From positions 1-64,000 of the forward strand of contig JAAYFI010000051.1 in NCBI GenBank assembly GCA_012728315.1: 64,000 nucleotides of DNA, in the 5' to 3' direction. The stretch is from Gammaproteobacteria bacterium. GTDB lineage: Bacteria > Pseudomonadota > Gammaproteobacteria > Pseudomonadales > Pseudomonadaceae. The position numbers were made by a program, and so were the translations under genes. The notes beneath the pieces were generated by a model. It was not told the DNA's origin and did no database searches. It was given only the letters and a program-made list of their open reading frames with translations. Shown here piece after piece: positions 11,122 to 18,744 of the stretch. The first letter of the stretch is position 1; each line of letters opens with the position of its first letter.

Positions 11122-12258
11122 ATGGATAAGCTCTTAGGTTTATGGCAGAGCACAGGTATTTATCAGTTAGAGGCTGGACAGGCTCTAATGATTGCTGTGT
11201 GTTTAGCCTTGGTGTATTTGGCAATCCGCAAAGGCTTTGAGCCGCTGTTACTGATTCCAATTGGATTTGGTGGTGTCTTGGCCAATATTCCAGCGGCAGG
11301 TATGGCTGAAGCGGGCGGTTTGTTGACTTTGCTCTATGATGTGGGTCTGCCAACCAGTGTTTTTCCGCTGCTGATCTTTATGGGCGTGGGCGCTATGACC
11401 GATTTTGGTCCAATGCTGGCCAACCCGAAAACCTTATTGCTCGGTGCGGCTGCTCAGTTTGGTATCTTTGGTACGTTATTGGGCGCCTTAGCCATTGGCA
11501 TGCTGGGTATTCCTGGGCTGGAGTTTACTCTTAAAGAAGCCGCTTCAATTGCTATTATTGGTGGTGCTGATGGGCCTACTTCAATTTATGTGACCTCACG
11601 CTTAGCGCCGGACTTATTAGGCCCTATTGCTGTGGCTGCATATTCTTACATGGCCTTAGTGCCTTTGATTCAGCCACCGATTATGCGCGCTTTGACCACG
11701 CCTGAAGAGCGTAAGATTGTGATGTCGCAACTGCGTCATGTCAGTCAGACGGAAAAAATTATTTTCCCCTTGGTGTTGTGCTTATTAATCGGTTTGTTGT
11801 TGCCTGATGCTGCGCCCTTGGTAGGTATGTTTGCCTTTGGTAACTTGATGCGTGAGAGCGGTGTGGTTGAGCGTTTAGCTGATACGTCACGTAATGCGCT
11901 GATTAATATTGTCACTATTGCATTAGGTTTGACCGTGGGTTCTAAGTTGTCTGCCGAGTCATTTTTGCAGATGAAAACCTTAGGTATTTTACTGTTGGGC
12001 ATGATTGCTTTTAGTGCGGGTACAGCAATGGGTGTGATTATGGCGAAGGTCATGAACAAGTTCAGCACAAATAAAATCAATCCATTGATTGGTTCGGCTG
12101 GGGTGTCGGCAGTGCCGATGGCCGCGCGAGTCTCTAATAAAGTGGGACTTGAGTCGAATCCGCAAAACTTCCTCTTAATGCATGCAATGGGGCCAAACGT
12201 TGCAGGTGTTATTGGTTCTGCTGTAGCCGCCGGGGTTTTGCTAAACTTTGTAAGTTAA
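11122..12258 (+). CDS. oadB: Sodium ion-translocating decarboxylase beta subunit
   Basis: 378-aa polytopic inner-membrane protein of the OadB/GcdB/MmdB family. It decarboxylates carboxybiotin and couples this to Na+ export. Conserved stretches include the [10 protein letters not shown] segment near residue 90, [12 protein letters not shown] near 148 and the C-terminal [26 protein letters not shown]. It starts 10 bp after oadA behind GAGGG. A strong terminator follows. Confidence 0.95.
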   Translation: MDKLLGLWQSTGIYQLEAGQALMIAVCLALVYLAIRKGFEPLLLIPIGFGGVLANIPAAGMAEAGGLLTLLYDVGLPTSVFPLLIFMGVGAMTDFGPMLANPKTLLLGAAAQFGIFGTLLGALAIGMLGIPGLEFTLKEAASIAIIGGADGPTSIYVTSRLAPDLLGPIAVAAYSYMALVPLIQPPIMRALTTPEERKIVMSQLRHVSQTEKIIFPLVLCLLIGLLLPDAAPLVGMFAFGNLMRESGVVERLADTSRNALINIVTIALGLTVGSKLSAESFLQMKTLGILLLGMIAFSAGTAMGVIMAKVMNKFSTNKINPLIGSAGVSAVPMAARVSNKVGLESNPQNFLLMHAMGPNVAGVIGSAVAAGVLLNFVS

Positions 12259-12284
12259 AACGGTGCTTTAAGCCGGCTGTGTCA

Positions 12285-12338
12285 TCATAAAGGCTGCCCT
12301 TAGAGGCAGCCTTTATGATTTTAGCTAATATATTTTTT
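12285..12338 (+). terminator. Strong intrinsic terminator after oadB
   Basis: A perfect 14-bp stem (12285-12298 with 12305-12318, loop CTTAGA) is followed by T-rich sequence including seven T in a row. It separates the oad operon from the flagellar operon. Confidence 0.85.
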
Positions 12339-12345
12339 TGCGAGG

Positions 12346-12361
12346 TGGACTGCTTCTTGCA
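12346..12361 (+). promoter_or_regulatory. Sigma-54 (RpoN) promoter for flhA operon
   Basis: TGG-ACTG-CTTC-TTGCA matches the -24/-12 layout TGGCACG-N4-TTGCA, with exact spacing and an intact TTGCA. It ends 73 bp before the flhA start. In P. aeruginosa the flhA-flhF-fleN genes are class II flagellar genes needing FleQ and RpoN, which fits. Confidence 0.7.
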
Positions 12362-12434
12362 TCGTTAGAAGGAGCAGTAGTTATTGCGTCAATATTGAGT
12401 GCCTCAGCACATGAATTTTAGAAGAGAATGATCT

Positions 12435-14558
12435 GTGAATAACGCGCAACTCAAAAGTAATATGCGTAGCGGTCTAAGCCTGCTTAAGCAGGGTAATTTA
12501 GGCGTGCCTTTGCTGTTGTTGGTTATTTTAGGAATGATGACGCTACCCATTCCGCCGTTCTTATTGGATATTCTTTTCACCTTTAATATTGCGTTATCAA
12601 TAGTGGTGCTGTTGGTCGGCGTCTATGCTATGCGGCCTTTGGACTTTGCTGCCTTTCCAACCATTTTGCTGGTCGCAACCTTGCTGCGCTTGGCGCTCAA
12701 CGTCGCTTCGACCCGTGTGGTTTTACTGCATGGGCATGATGGCGGGGATGCTGCGGGTAAAGTGATTCAAGCCTTCGGTGAAGTAGTGATTGGCGGTAAC
12801 TATGTGGTTGGTGCCGTAGTTTTTGCCATTTTAATGATTATTAACTTTGTTGTTGTGACTAAAGGTGCTGGCCGTATTTCTGAGGTCAGTGCGCGCTTTA
12901 CCTTGGATGCTATGCCAGGTAAGCAGATGGCGATTGATGCCGACTTGAACGCTGGCTTAATTGATCAAGAGCAGGCAAAAATTCGTCGCAGTGATGTGGC
13001 GCAAGAGGCCGACTTCTATGGCTCTATGGATGGTGCGAGTAAGTTTGTCCGCGGTGATGCGGTGGCCGGATTACTGATTCTATTTATTAACTTGATTGGT
13101 GGTATCGCCATTGGTATTGCCCAGCATTCCATGAGTTTTGTTGAGGCGGGTAAAGTTTATGCTTTGCTGACCATTGGTGACGGTTTAGTGGCGCAAGTGC
13201 CATCGCTGTTGCTTTCCACTGCCGCTGCGGTGATGGTGACACGCGTGACGACCTCCGAAGATATGGGCGAGCAAATCAATCGGCAGATGTTTACTTCACC
13301 CAAAGCTTTGGCGGTGTCTGCTGCGATTCTTATTGCTATGGGTGCTGTGCCTGGCATGCCTCATCTATCATTTATTGGCCTTGGATTGCTGGCAGCGGGC
13401 GGTGCGTTTTTAATTTGGCAGCGTGAGAATAAAAAAGAATTGGCGTTGGTTGCGCAGGAGCAGCGCGATTTAGAGCAGTTGCCTGCGCCCGTCAGTGCGG
13501 AAAATCGCGAACTAGGCTGGGATGATGTGACCCCCGTGGATATGGTCGGTTTAGAGGTCGGCTATCGCTTGATTCCGCTGGTTGACCGCAACCAAGGCGG
13601 TCAGTTGCTGGCACGCATTAAGGGGGTGCGCAAAAAATTGTCGCAGGATTTAGGCTTTTTAATGCCATCGGTGCATATTCGCGATAATTTGGATTTATTG
13701 CCCAATGTTTATCGCCTGACTTTGATGGGGGTCACGGTGGCTGAAGCAGAGGTCTATCCAGAGCGTGAATTGGCGATTAATCCGGGTCAAGTTTTTGGCA
13801 CCTTGAGCGGTATTGCCACCCATGACCCAGCCTTTGGCTTGGAAGCCGTGTGGATTGAGCCTAACCAGCGTGATCAAGCGCAGTCTTTGGGCTACACCGT
13901 AGTTGATACCAGTACTGTTGTTGCGACGCATTTGAATCAAATTTTAAATAAACATGCCCATGAGCTGCTCGGGCATGAAGAAGTGCAGCAGTTGATGCAG
14001 GTATTGTCGAAAAGCTCGCCTAAGCTGGCTGAAGAGCTGGTGCCAGGCATGGTGTCACTGTCCACGCTATTAAAAATTTTACAAAGCTTGCTGCAAGAGC
14101 AAGTACCTGTGCGTGATATCCGCAGTATCGCTGAAGCCATCGCAGATACAGTGACGCGTAGTCAAGATCCTGACGTTATTGTTGCTGCCGTGCGCGTGGC
14201 ACTATCCCGCGCAATCGTGCAAAGCATTGTCGGGCTTGAGCCTGAGCTGCCTGTTATCACGCTTGAGCCAAGGTTGGAACAGATATTGCTTAGTAGTATG
14301 CAGAAGGCCGGACAAGGTTCAAATGAGGGCGTGCTCTTGGAACCAGGAATGGCAGAAAAACTACAGCGGTCTCTGGTTGAGGCGGCGCAGCGTCAGGAAA
14401 TGCTCGGCAAGCCAGTGGTGTTATTAGTGGCAGGTCAGATTCGAGCGATGATGTCGCGTTTTGCACGGTTAGCCGTACCCAGCATTCATGTGTTGGCTTA
14501 CCAAGAGATCCCGGATAATAAGCAGGTCACTATCGTGGCAACGGTAGGACAAAATTAA
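12435..14558 (+). CDS. flhA: Flagellar biosynthesis protein FlhA
   Basis: 707-aa core component of the flagellar type III export gate. It has an N-terminal membrane domain with about eight helices (residues 20-330), including the conserved FHIPEP-type loop region (GRISEVSARFTLDAMPGKQMAID, in part), and a large cytosolic domain (about 360-707) that docks FliI, chaperones and substrates. It starts at GTG 12435 behind AGAGAA. First gene of the long flagellar/chemotaxis operon, directly behind a sigma-54 promoter. Confidence 0.97.
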   Translation: MNNAQLKSNMRSGLSLLKQGNLGVPLLLLVILGMMTLPIPPFLLDILFTFNIALSIVVLLVGVYAMRPLDFAAFPTILLVATLLRLALNVASTRVVLLHGHDGGDAAGKVIQAFGEVVIGGNYVVGAVVFAILMIINFVVVTKGAGRISEVSARFTLDAMPGKQMAIDADLNAGLIDQEQAKIRRSDVAQEADFYGSMDGASKFVRGDAVAGLLILFINLIGGIAIGIAQHSMSFVEAGKVYALLTIGDGLVAQVPSLLLSTAAAVMVTRVTTSEDMGEQINRQMFTSPKALAVSAAILIAMGAVPGMPHLSFIGLGLLAAGGAFLIWQRENKKELALVAQEQRDLEQLPAPVSAENRELGWDDVTPVDMVGLEVGYRLIPLVDRNQGGQLLARIKGVRKKLSQDLGFLMPSVHIRDNLDLLPNVYRLTLMGVTVAEAEVYPERELAINPGQVFGTLSGIATHDPAFGLEAVWIEPNQRDQAQSLGYTVVDTSTVVATHLNQILNKHAHELLGHEEVQQLMQVLSKSSPKLAEELVPGMVSLSTLLKILQSLLQEQVPVRDIRSIAEAIADTVTRSQDPDVIVAAVRVALSRAIVQSIVGLEPELPVITLEPRLEQILLSSMQKAGQGSNEGVLLEPGMAEKLQRSLVEAAQRQEMLGKPVVLLVAGQIRAMMSRFARLAVPSIHVLAYQEIPDNKQVTIVATVGQN

Positions 14559-14572
14559 TCGAGGGCTGACTT

Positions 14573-15859
14573 ATGCAAGTCAAACGATATTTTGCAGCAG
14601 ATATGCGACAAGCGATGAATCGGGTGCGGGATGAGTTGGGCGCGGATGCGGCCATTATTTCCACGCGACGTGTTGCTGGTGGTGTTGAGTTAACTGCTGC
14701 CCTTGATTATCAAGTGCAGCCTTCGGTCTCACGTCCTAATCCGGCGTTAGAGGCAGAGCTGCGCAAGACTCAGGCGCAAATTCTTCAGGCTCATGCAAGC
14801 TTGCAGGCGCGTGACGAGGAGGGCGTTACCGGTAAGGACCGCCAATTGCTTGAGCAGGTGATGCAGCGTGTAAGCCCTGCGCCGGCTGCAGCGCAACCGC
14901 TCGCAGCAAGCCCAGCTCATAACGCCGAGTTTGCCGCCATGCGCTCCGAGTTAAATAGTTTGCGTGAGCTGTTGGAAATGCAGCTGGGTAATATGGCTTG
15001 GAACACCATGCGTACACAGCAGCCGGTGCATGCTGCACTGTGGAAACGTTTTCAAAAAATGGGTTTGCCCGCCGATATTGTGCGCCCTGTGCTGGAGCGT
15101 GTAGCTCATGAAAAAGATCAGCAAAAAGCTTGGCGTATGGCTTTGGCTTATTTAACGCACAGCATTCGTACACCCAATACTGAGCCGATGGCGGATGAGG
15201 GTGTGATAGCCTTAGTGGGTCCGGCAGGCATGGGTAAAACCACAACACTCGCGAAATTGGCGGCGCGCTATGTACTGGCGCATGGTGTCAATAATATCGC
15301 TTTAGTCAGCATGGACAGCTATCGCATTGGTGCGCAGGAGCAGCTGAAAACCTTAGGGCGTATTTTAAATATTCCGGTCAGTTATGTCGCCGATGGAGAA
15401 ACATTGGTGGATACATTAAAACCTTTGGCGCATAAGCGTGTGGTTTTAGTGGATACAGCAGGCTTGCCGGCCAGTGATCCTGCTTTAGGATTGCAGCTCG
15501 ATAATTTAGCCGCGCCTGGTATAAAAGCGAAAAACTACTTGGTGATGGCTGCAACCAGTCAAGCACAAGTTTTAAAAGCAGCATGGCACGCCTATAAGCG
15601 CTGTGGTTTAGCTGGTTGTATTATTACTAAGTTGGATGAGTCGGTAAATATGGGGGAGGCGCTGGGTATGGCGATTGGCCATAACTTGCCGGTAGCCTAT
15701 ACTACCGACGGCCCTAAAATACCTGATGATTTGCAAGTGCCGCGTAGTCATCAGTTGGTCAGTCGCGCCGTCAGTCTGCAAGGATCAGAAGAGCCTACGG
15801 AAGATATAATGGCGCAAATGTGTGTAGGATCTTCGCTGGCTACACAGTATGTGGGCTAG
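14573..15859 (+). CDS. flhF: Flagellar biosynthesis GTPase FlhF
   Basis: 428-aa SRP-family GTPase that fixes the polar site of flagellum assembly. The N-terminal part (1-120) is the basic/linker B domain, followed by the N domain and the G domain with P-loop GPAGMGKTT (residues 216-224), VDTAG (G3) and TKLDES (G4). It partners with FleN/FlhG, which stimulates its GTPase. It starts 14 bp after flhA. P. aeruginosa order is conserved. Confidence 0.96.
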   Translation: MQVKRYFAADMRQAMNRVRDELGADAAIISTRRVAGGVELTAALDYQVQPSVSRPNPALEAELRKTQAQILQAHASLQARDEEGVTGKDRQLLEQVMQRVSPAPAAAQPLAASPAHNAEFAAMRSELNSLRELLEMQLGNMAWNTMRTQQPVHAALWKRFQKMGLPADIVRPVLERVAHEKDQQKAWRMALAYLTHSIRTPNTEPMADEGVIALVGPAGMGKTTTLAKLAARYVLAHGVNNIALVSMDSYRIGAQEQLKTLGRILNIPVSYVADGETLVDTLKPLAHKRVVLVDTAGLPASDPALGLQLDNLAAPGIKAKNYLVMAATSQAQVLKAAWHAYKRCGLAGCIITKLDESVNMGEALGMAIGHNLPVAYTTDGPKIPDDLQVPRSHQLVSRAVSLQGSEEPTEDIMAQMCVGSSLATQYVG

Positions 15860-15884
15860 AGTTCAGCGAGCAAGGTATTAAATA

Positions 15885-16718
15885 ATGACAAGTAAACAGA
15901 AACAGCCCGTACAAGTGATTGCCGTTACCGGTGGTAAAGGCGGCGTGGGCAAGACAAATGTGTCGGTGAACCTCTCGGTGGCATTGGCTGCTTTGGGCCG
16001 TAAAGTGGTTTTGCTTGATGCTGATTTTGGTTTAGCGAATGTCGACGTGTTACTTGGCTTGCAACCGACGCACACTTTGGCTGATGTGATGGACGGTAAG
16101 TGCGACTTGCGCGATGTGCTATTAGCCGGGCCCGGGGGCATTAAAATTGTACCGGCCTCCTCAGGCACACAGAGCATGGTCGAGATGACGCCAATGCAGC
16201 ATGCCGGCTTGATTCAGGCATTTAGCGATTTAGGGGACAATATTGATGTCTTAATCATTGATACCGCTGCAGGAATCGGTGACTCAGTGACCAGTTTTGT
16301 GCAGGCCGCACAAGAAGTTATTATGGTTGTGTGTGATGAGCCCACCTCGATCACTGACGCCTATGCCTTGATTAAATTACTTAACCGCAGTCATGCTATG
16401 ACCCGTTTTCGGGTTTTGGCCAATATGGCCCATAACCCACAAGAAGGTCGCAATTTGTTTAATAAGCTGGTGCATGTGACCGAGCGTTTTTTAGATGATG
16501 TGACTTTGCAGTATTTAGGTGCTGTACCTTACGATGAAATGGTGCGCAAAGCAGTACAAAAACAACGAGCAGTGTATGATGCTTTTCCGCGAGCAAAGAG
16601 CTCGTTAGCGTTTAAAAATATGGCGCAACAGATTGATAGCTGGCCTTTACCGACTACCCCGCGTGGGCATTTAGAGTTTTTTGTGGAGCGATTGGTGAGC
16701 CACACTGGAACGGAATAA
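15885..16718 (+). CDS. fleN: Flagellar number regulator FleN (FlhG), MinD/ParA-type ATPase
   Basis: 277-aa ATPase with deviant Walker A KGGVGKT (residues 18-24) and the MinD-like switch motifs DADFGLANVDVLLG and IDTAAG. FleN binds FleQ and restrains flagellar gene expression, keeping a single polar flagellum in Pseudomonas. The C-terminal part probably carries the membrane-binding helix. It lies 25 bp after flhF and 5 bp before fliA. Confidence 0.95.
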   Translation: MTSKQKQPVQVIAVTGGKGGVGKTNVSVNLSVALAALGRKVVLLDADFGLANVDVLLGLQPTHTLADVMDGKCDLRDVLLAGPGGIKIVPASSGTQSMVEMTPMQHAGLIQAFSDLGDNIDVLIIDTAAGIGDSVTSFVQAAQEVIMVVCDEPTSITDAYALIKLLNRSHAMTRFRVLANMAHNPQEGRNLFNKLVHVTERFLDDVTLQYLGAVPYDEMVRKAVQKQRAVYDAFPRAKSSLAFKNMAQQIDSWPLPTTPRGHLEFFVERLVSHTGTE

Positions 16719-16723
16719 AGTGC

Positions 16724-17455
16724 ATGACAAGATCTAAAGGCCTGCAAATGTACACCAAGGCGCAAGCAGCGGATGCTTCGGCATTGTTGATTGAGCAGCA
16801 TGCGCCATTAGTTAAACGTATTGCTTACCATATGCTGGGTCGTTTGCCGGCCAGTGTGCAAGTTGAAGACTTGATTCAGGCGGGAATGATTGGCCTTTTG
16901 GAAGCAGCGAAAAAATTTGATGCCAGCAAAGGCGCAAGCTTTGATACTTTTGTTGGCATCCGAATCCGTGGCGCCATGCTCGATGAGCTGCGCAAAGGCG
17001 ATTGGACACCGCGTTCAGTGCATCGTAATACACGTATGGTCAGTGAGGCGGTACGCAGCATTGAAGCCCGTACGGGGCGTGACGCTAAAGATTTGGAAGT
17101 GGCAGCCGAACTTAACCTAAGTTTAGAAGAGTATTATGCGATTTTAAGTGATACCCAAGGCAGTCGGTTGTTTAGTTTTGATGATCTCCTGGATGAAGGG
17201 GATCAGTTTGATACATATAGCACTCAACAAGAGCCGGGGCGAGATGTTGAAAAAGCACATTTCAAACAAGCACTTGCGGATGCGATTGAAGGCTTGCCTG
17301 AGCGTGAACGCTTGGTGCTGTCCTTGTATTATGATGAAGAATTAAATTTAAAAGAAATTGGCGAAGTGTTGGGTGTAAGTGAGTCACGCGTGAGTCAGTT
17401 ACACAGTCAATGTGCGGCGCGTTTAAGAGCGCGTTTAGCAGATTGGCGTGAATAA
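16724..17455 (+). CDS. fliA: RNA polymerase sigma factor FliA (sigma-28)
   Basis: 243-aa flagellar sigma factor. Region 2 (about 15-90; DLIQAGMIGLLEAAKKFD) contacts the -10 element, and region 4 (about 180-240; LKEIGEVLGVSESRVSQLHSQ) the -35 element. It directs late flagellar and chemotaxis genes from TAAA-N15-GCCGATAA promoters; two such candidates are visible in this window, upstream of cheV and of the chemoreceptor at 61.5 kb. The ATG lies 5 bp after the fleN stop; a second in-frame ATG at 16748 (MYTKAQAADA) is possible. Confidence 0.95.
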   Translation: MTRSKGLQMYTKAQAADASALLIEQHAPLVKRIAYHMLGRLPASVQVEDLIQAGMIGLLEAAKKFDASKGASFDTFVGIRIRGAMLDELRKGDWTPRSVHRNTRMVSEAVRSIEARTGRDAKDLEVAAELNLSLEEYYAILSDTQGSRLFSFDDLLDEGDQFDTYSTQQEPGRDVEKAHFKQALADAIEGLPERERLVLSLYYDEELNLKEIGEVLGVSESRVSQLHSQCAARLRARLADWRE

Positions 17456-17490
17456 ATACAACATCGGCTGAGTTTTATGGTGATGACTGA

Positions 17491-17513
17491 CAGTCTTTAT
17501 ATAAGTAAGACTG
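17491..17513. repeat. Short inverted repeat between fliA and cheY
   Basis: Perfect 7-bp inverted repeat CAGTCTT / AAGACTG with a 9-nt loop, 25 bp before the cheY start. It may act as a weak attenuator or as an mRNA-stability hairpin. No T-tract follows. Confidence 0.35.
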
Positions 17514-17537
17514 AATTAAAATGGCTTGGAGGTTGGC

Positions 17538-17924
17538 TTGGATAAAAATATGAAAATCCTCATTGTTGATGATTTTTCAACGATGCGACGGATCATAAAG
17601 AACCTCTTGCGTGACCTCGGCTTTACCAATACGGCTGAAGCGGATGATGGCGCAACAGCTTTACCCATGTTGCAGAGTGGGAATTTTGATTTTCTAGTCA
17701 CCGACTGGAATATGCCCATTATGAGTGGTCTTGATTTGCTGCGCCATGTGCGTGCAGATGAGAAGCTCAAGCATTTGCCAGTGCTGATGGTGACCGCGGA
17801 AGCTAAGCGTGACCAAATCATTGCCGCCGCACAAGCTGGGGTGAATGGTTATGTGGTCAAGCCGTTCACCGCGCAAGCACTTGAAGATAAAATTAACAAA
17901 ATCTTTGAGCGGGTTAACGGCTGA
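17538..17924 (+). CDS. cheY: Chemotaxis response regulator CheY
   Basis: Single receiver-domain protein that, when phosphorylated by CheA, binds the FliM/FliN switch. I chose TTG 17538 because GGAGG (17528-17532) lies exactly 5 nt before it; this gives 128 aa and puts the phosphorylated Asp at D56 in TDWNMP, matching E. coli D57. The alternative ATG 17550 (MKILIVDD, 124 aa), with a 17-nt spacer, is what related Pseudomonas annotations usually use. Acidic pocket D11/D12, switch T in VTAEAK and lysine in VVKPFTAQ are all present. Confidence 0.95.
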   Translation: MDKNMKILIVDDFSTMRRIIKNLLRDLGFTNTAEADDGATALPMLQSGNFDFLVTDWNMPIMSGLDLLRHVRADEKLKHLPVLMVTAEAKRDQIIAAAQAGVNGYVVKPFTAQALEDKINKIFERVNG

Positions 17925-17944
17925 ACACAGGCTGTGAGGACATT

Positions 17945-18733
17945 ATGGAACACAAGAAAAGCAGTGAGACTGAATTTTCATCAGCGGTAGCACTGCATGC
18001 CCCACAGTTGCAGCGGAGTCTTGAGCAAGGTGACTTGCAGGAAGCGGAGCGCATTATTGCGCAAATAAGTCAGGTGCGCGAGCGCATCTTATACCTTGAG
18101 GTTGGGCGGTTAACCCGCGAGTTGCATAATGCAATCATTGACTTTGATATTGATCCGCGTAATCCGCATGCCAAAGAAATGTCGCAAATCACCGATGCGT
18201 CTGAGCGTTTGCAGTATGTGGTCAATATGACGGATCAAGCGGCTAATAGTGCCATTGATTTGGTTGAAAAAAGTGCGCCACTGGTGAACTACATCAGCTA
18301 CGAAGCGCAAAGTTTGATCAGTGATTGGCAGCGCTTTATGCGCCGCGACATGCAAGCTGATGAGTTTCGACGTCTGGCTAAGCGCATTGAGGATTTTTTG
18401 TCGCGCAGTTTGCATGACAGTGATCAGCTTTCGGCGAATTTAAATGAAATTATGATGGCGCAAGGCTTTCAAGACTTGACCGGTCAAGTGATTAAACGGG
18501 TGATGAGCCTGATCGCTGATATTGAAAATAACCTGTTAAAACTGGTGGTTATGGCGGGGCAGGTTGATCGAGTCGTGGGTATTGAACATCCCGTTGAGGC
18601 GTTGCGCAAAAAACAGAAGAAAGAAAAAAACATCAGTACAGGTGAAGGTCCACAAGTTCGTGCCGATAAACAAGATGATGTGGTAAGCGATCAAGTGGAT
18701 GTAGATGACCTGTTGTCGAGTTTAGGGTTTTAG
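17945..18733 (+). CDS. cheZ: Protein phosphatase CheZ
   Basis: 262-aa helical-bundle phosphatase that dephosphorylates CheY-P. The catalytic segment AQGFQDLTGQVIKRV (near residue 175) holds the conserved Gln that activates water. The end DVDDLLSSLGF is the CheY-binding peptide, joined by a charged flexible linker (about 205-250). The GAGGAC Shine-Dalgarno overlaps the 20-bp gap to cheY. cheA follows after 11 bp. Confidence 0.95.
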   Translation: MEHKKSSETEFSSAVALHAPQLQRSLEQGDLQEAERIIAQISQVRERILYLEVGRLTRELHNAIIDFDIDPRNPHAKEMSQITDASERLQYVVNMTDQAANSAIDLVEKSAPLVNYISYEAQSLISDWQRFMRRDMQADEFRRLAKRIEDFLSRSLHDSDQLSANLNEIMMAQGFQDLTGQVIKRVMSLIADIENNLLKLVVMAGQVDRVVGIEHPVEALRKKQKKEKNISTGEGPQVRADKQDDVVSDQVDVDDLLSSLGF

Positions 18734-18744
18734 GGGGCACGTAG

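Noticed and set aside
14826-15248. 140-aa minus-strand frame inside flhF
   Set aside because: Shadow of flhF, low-complexity translation without a known domain.
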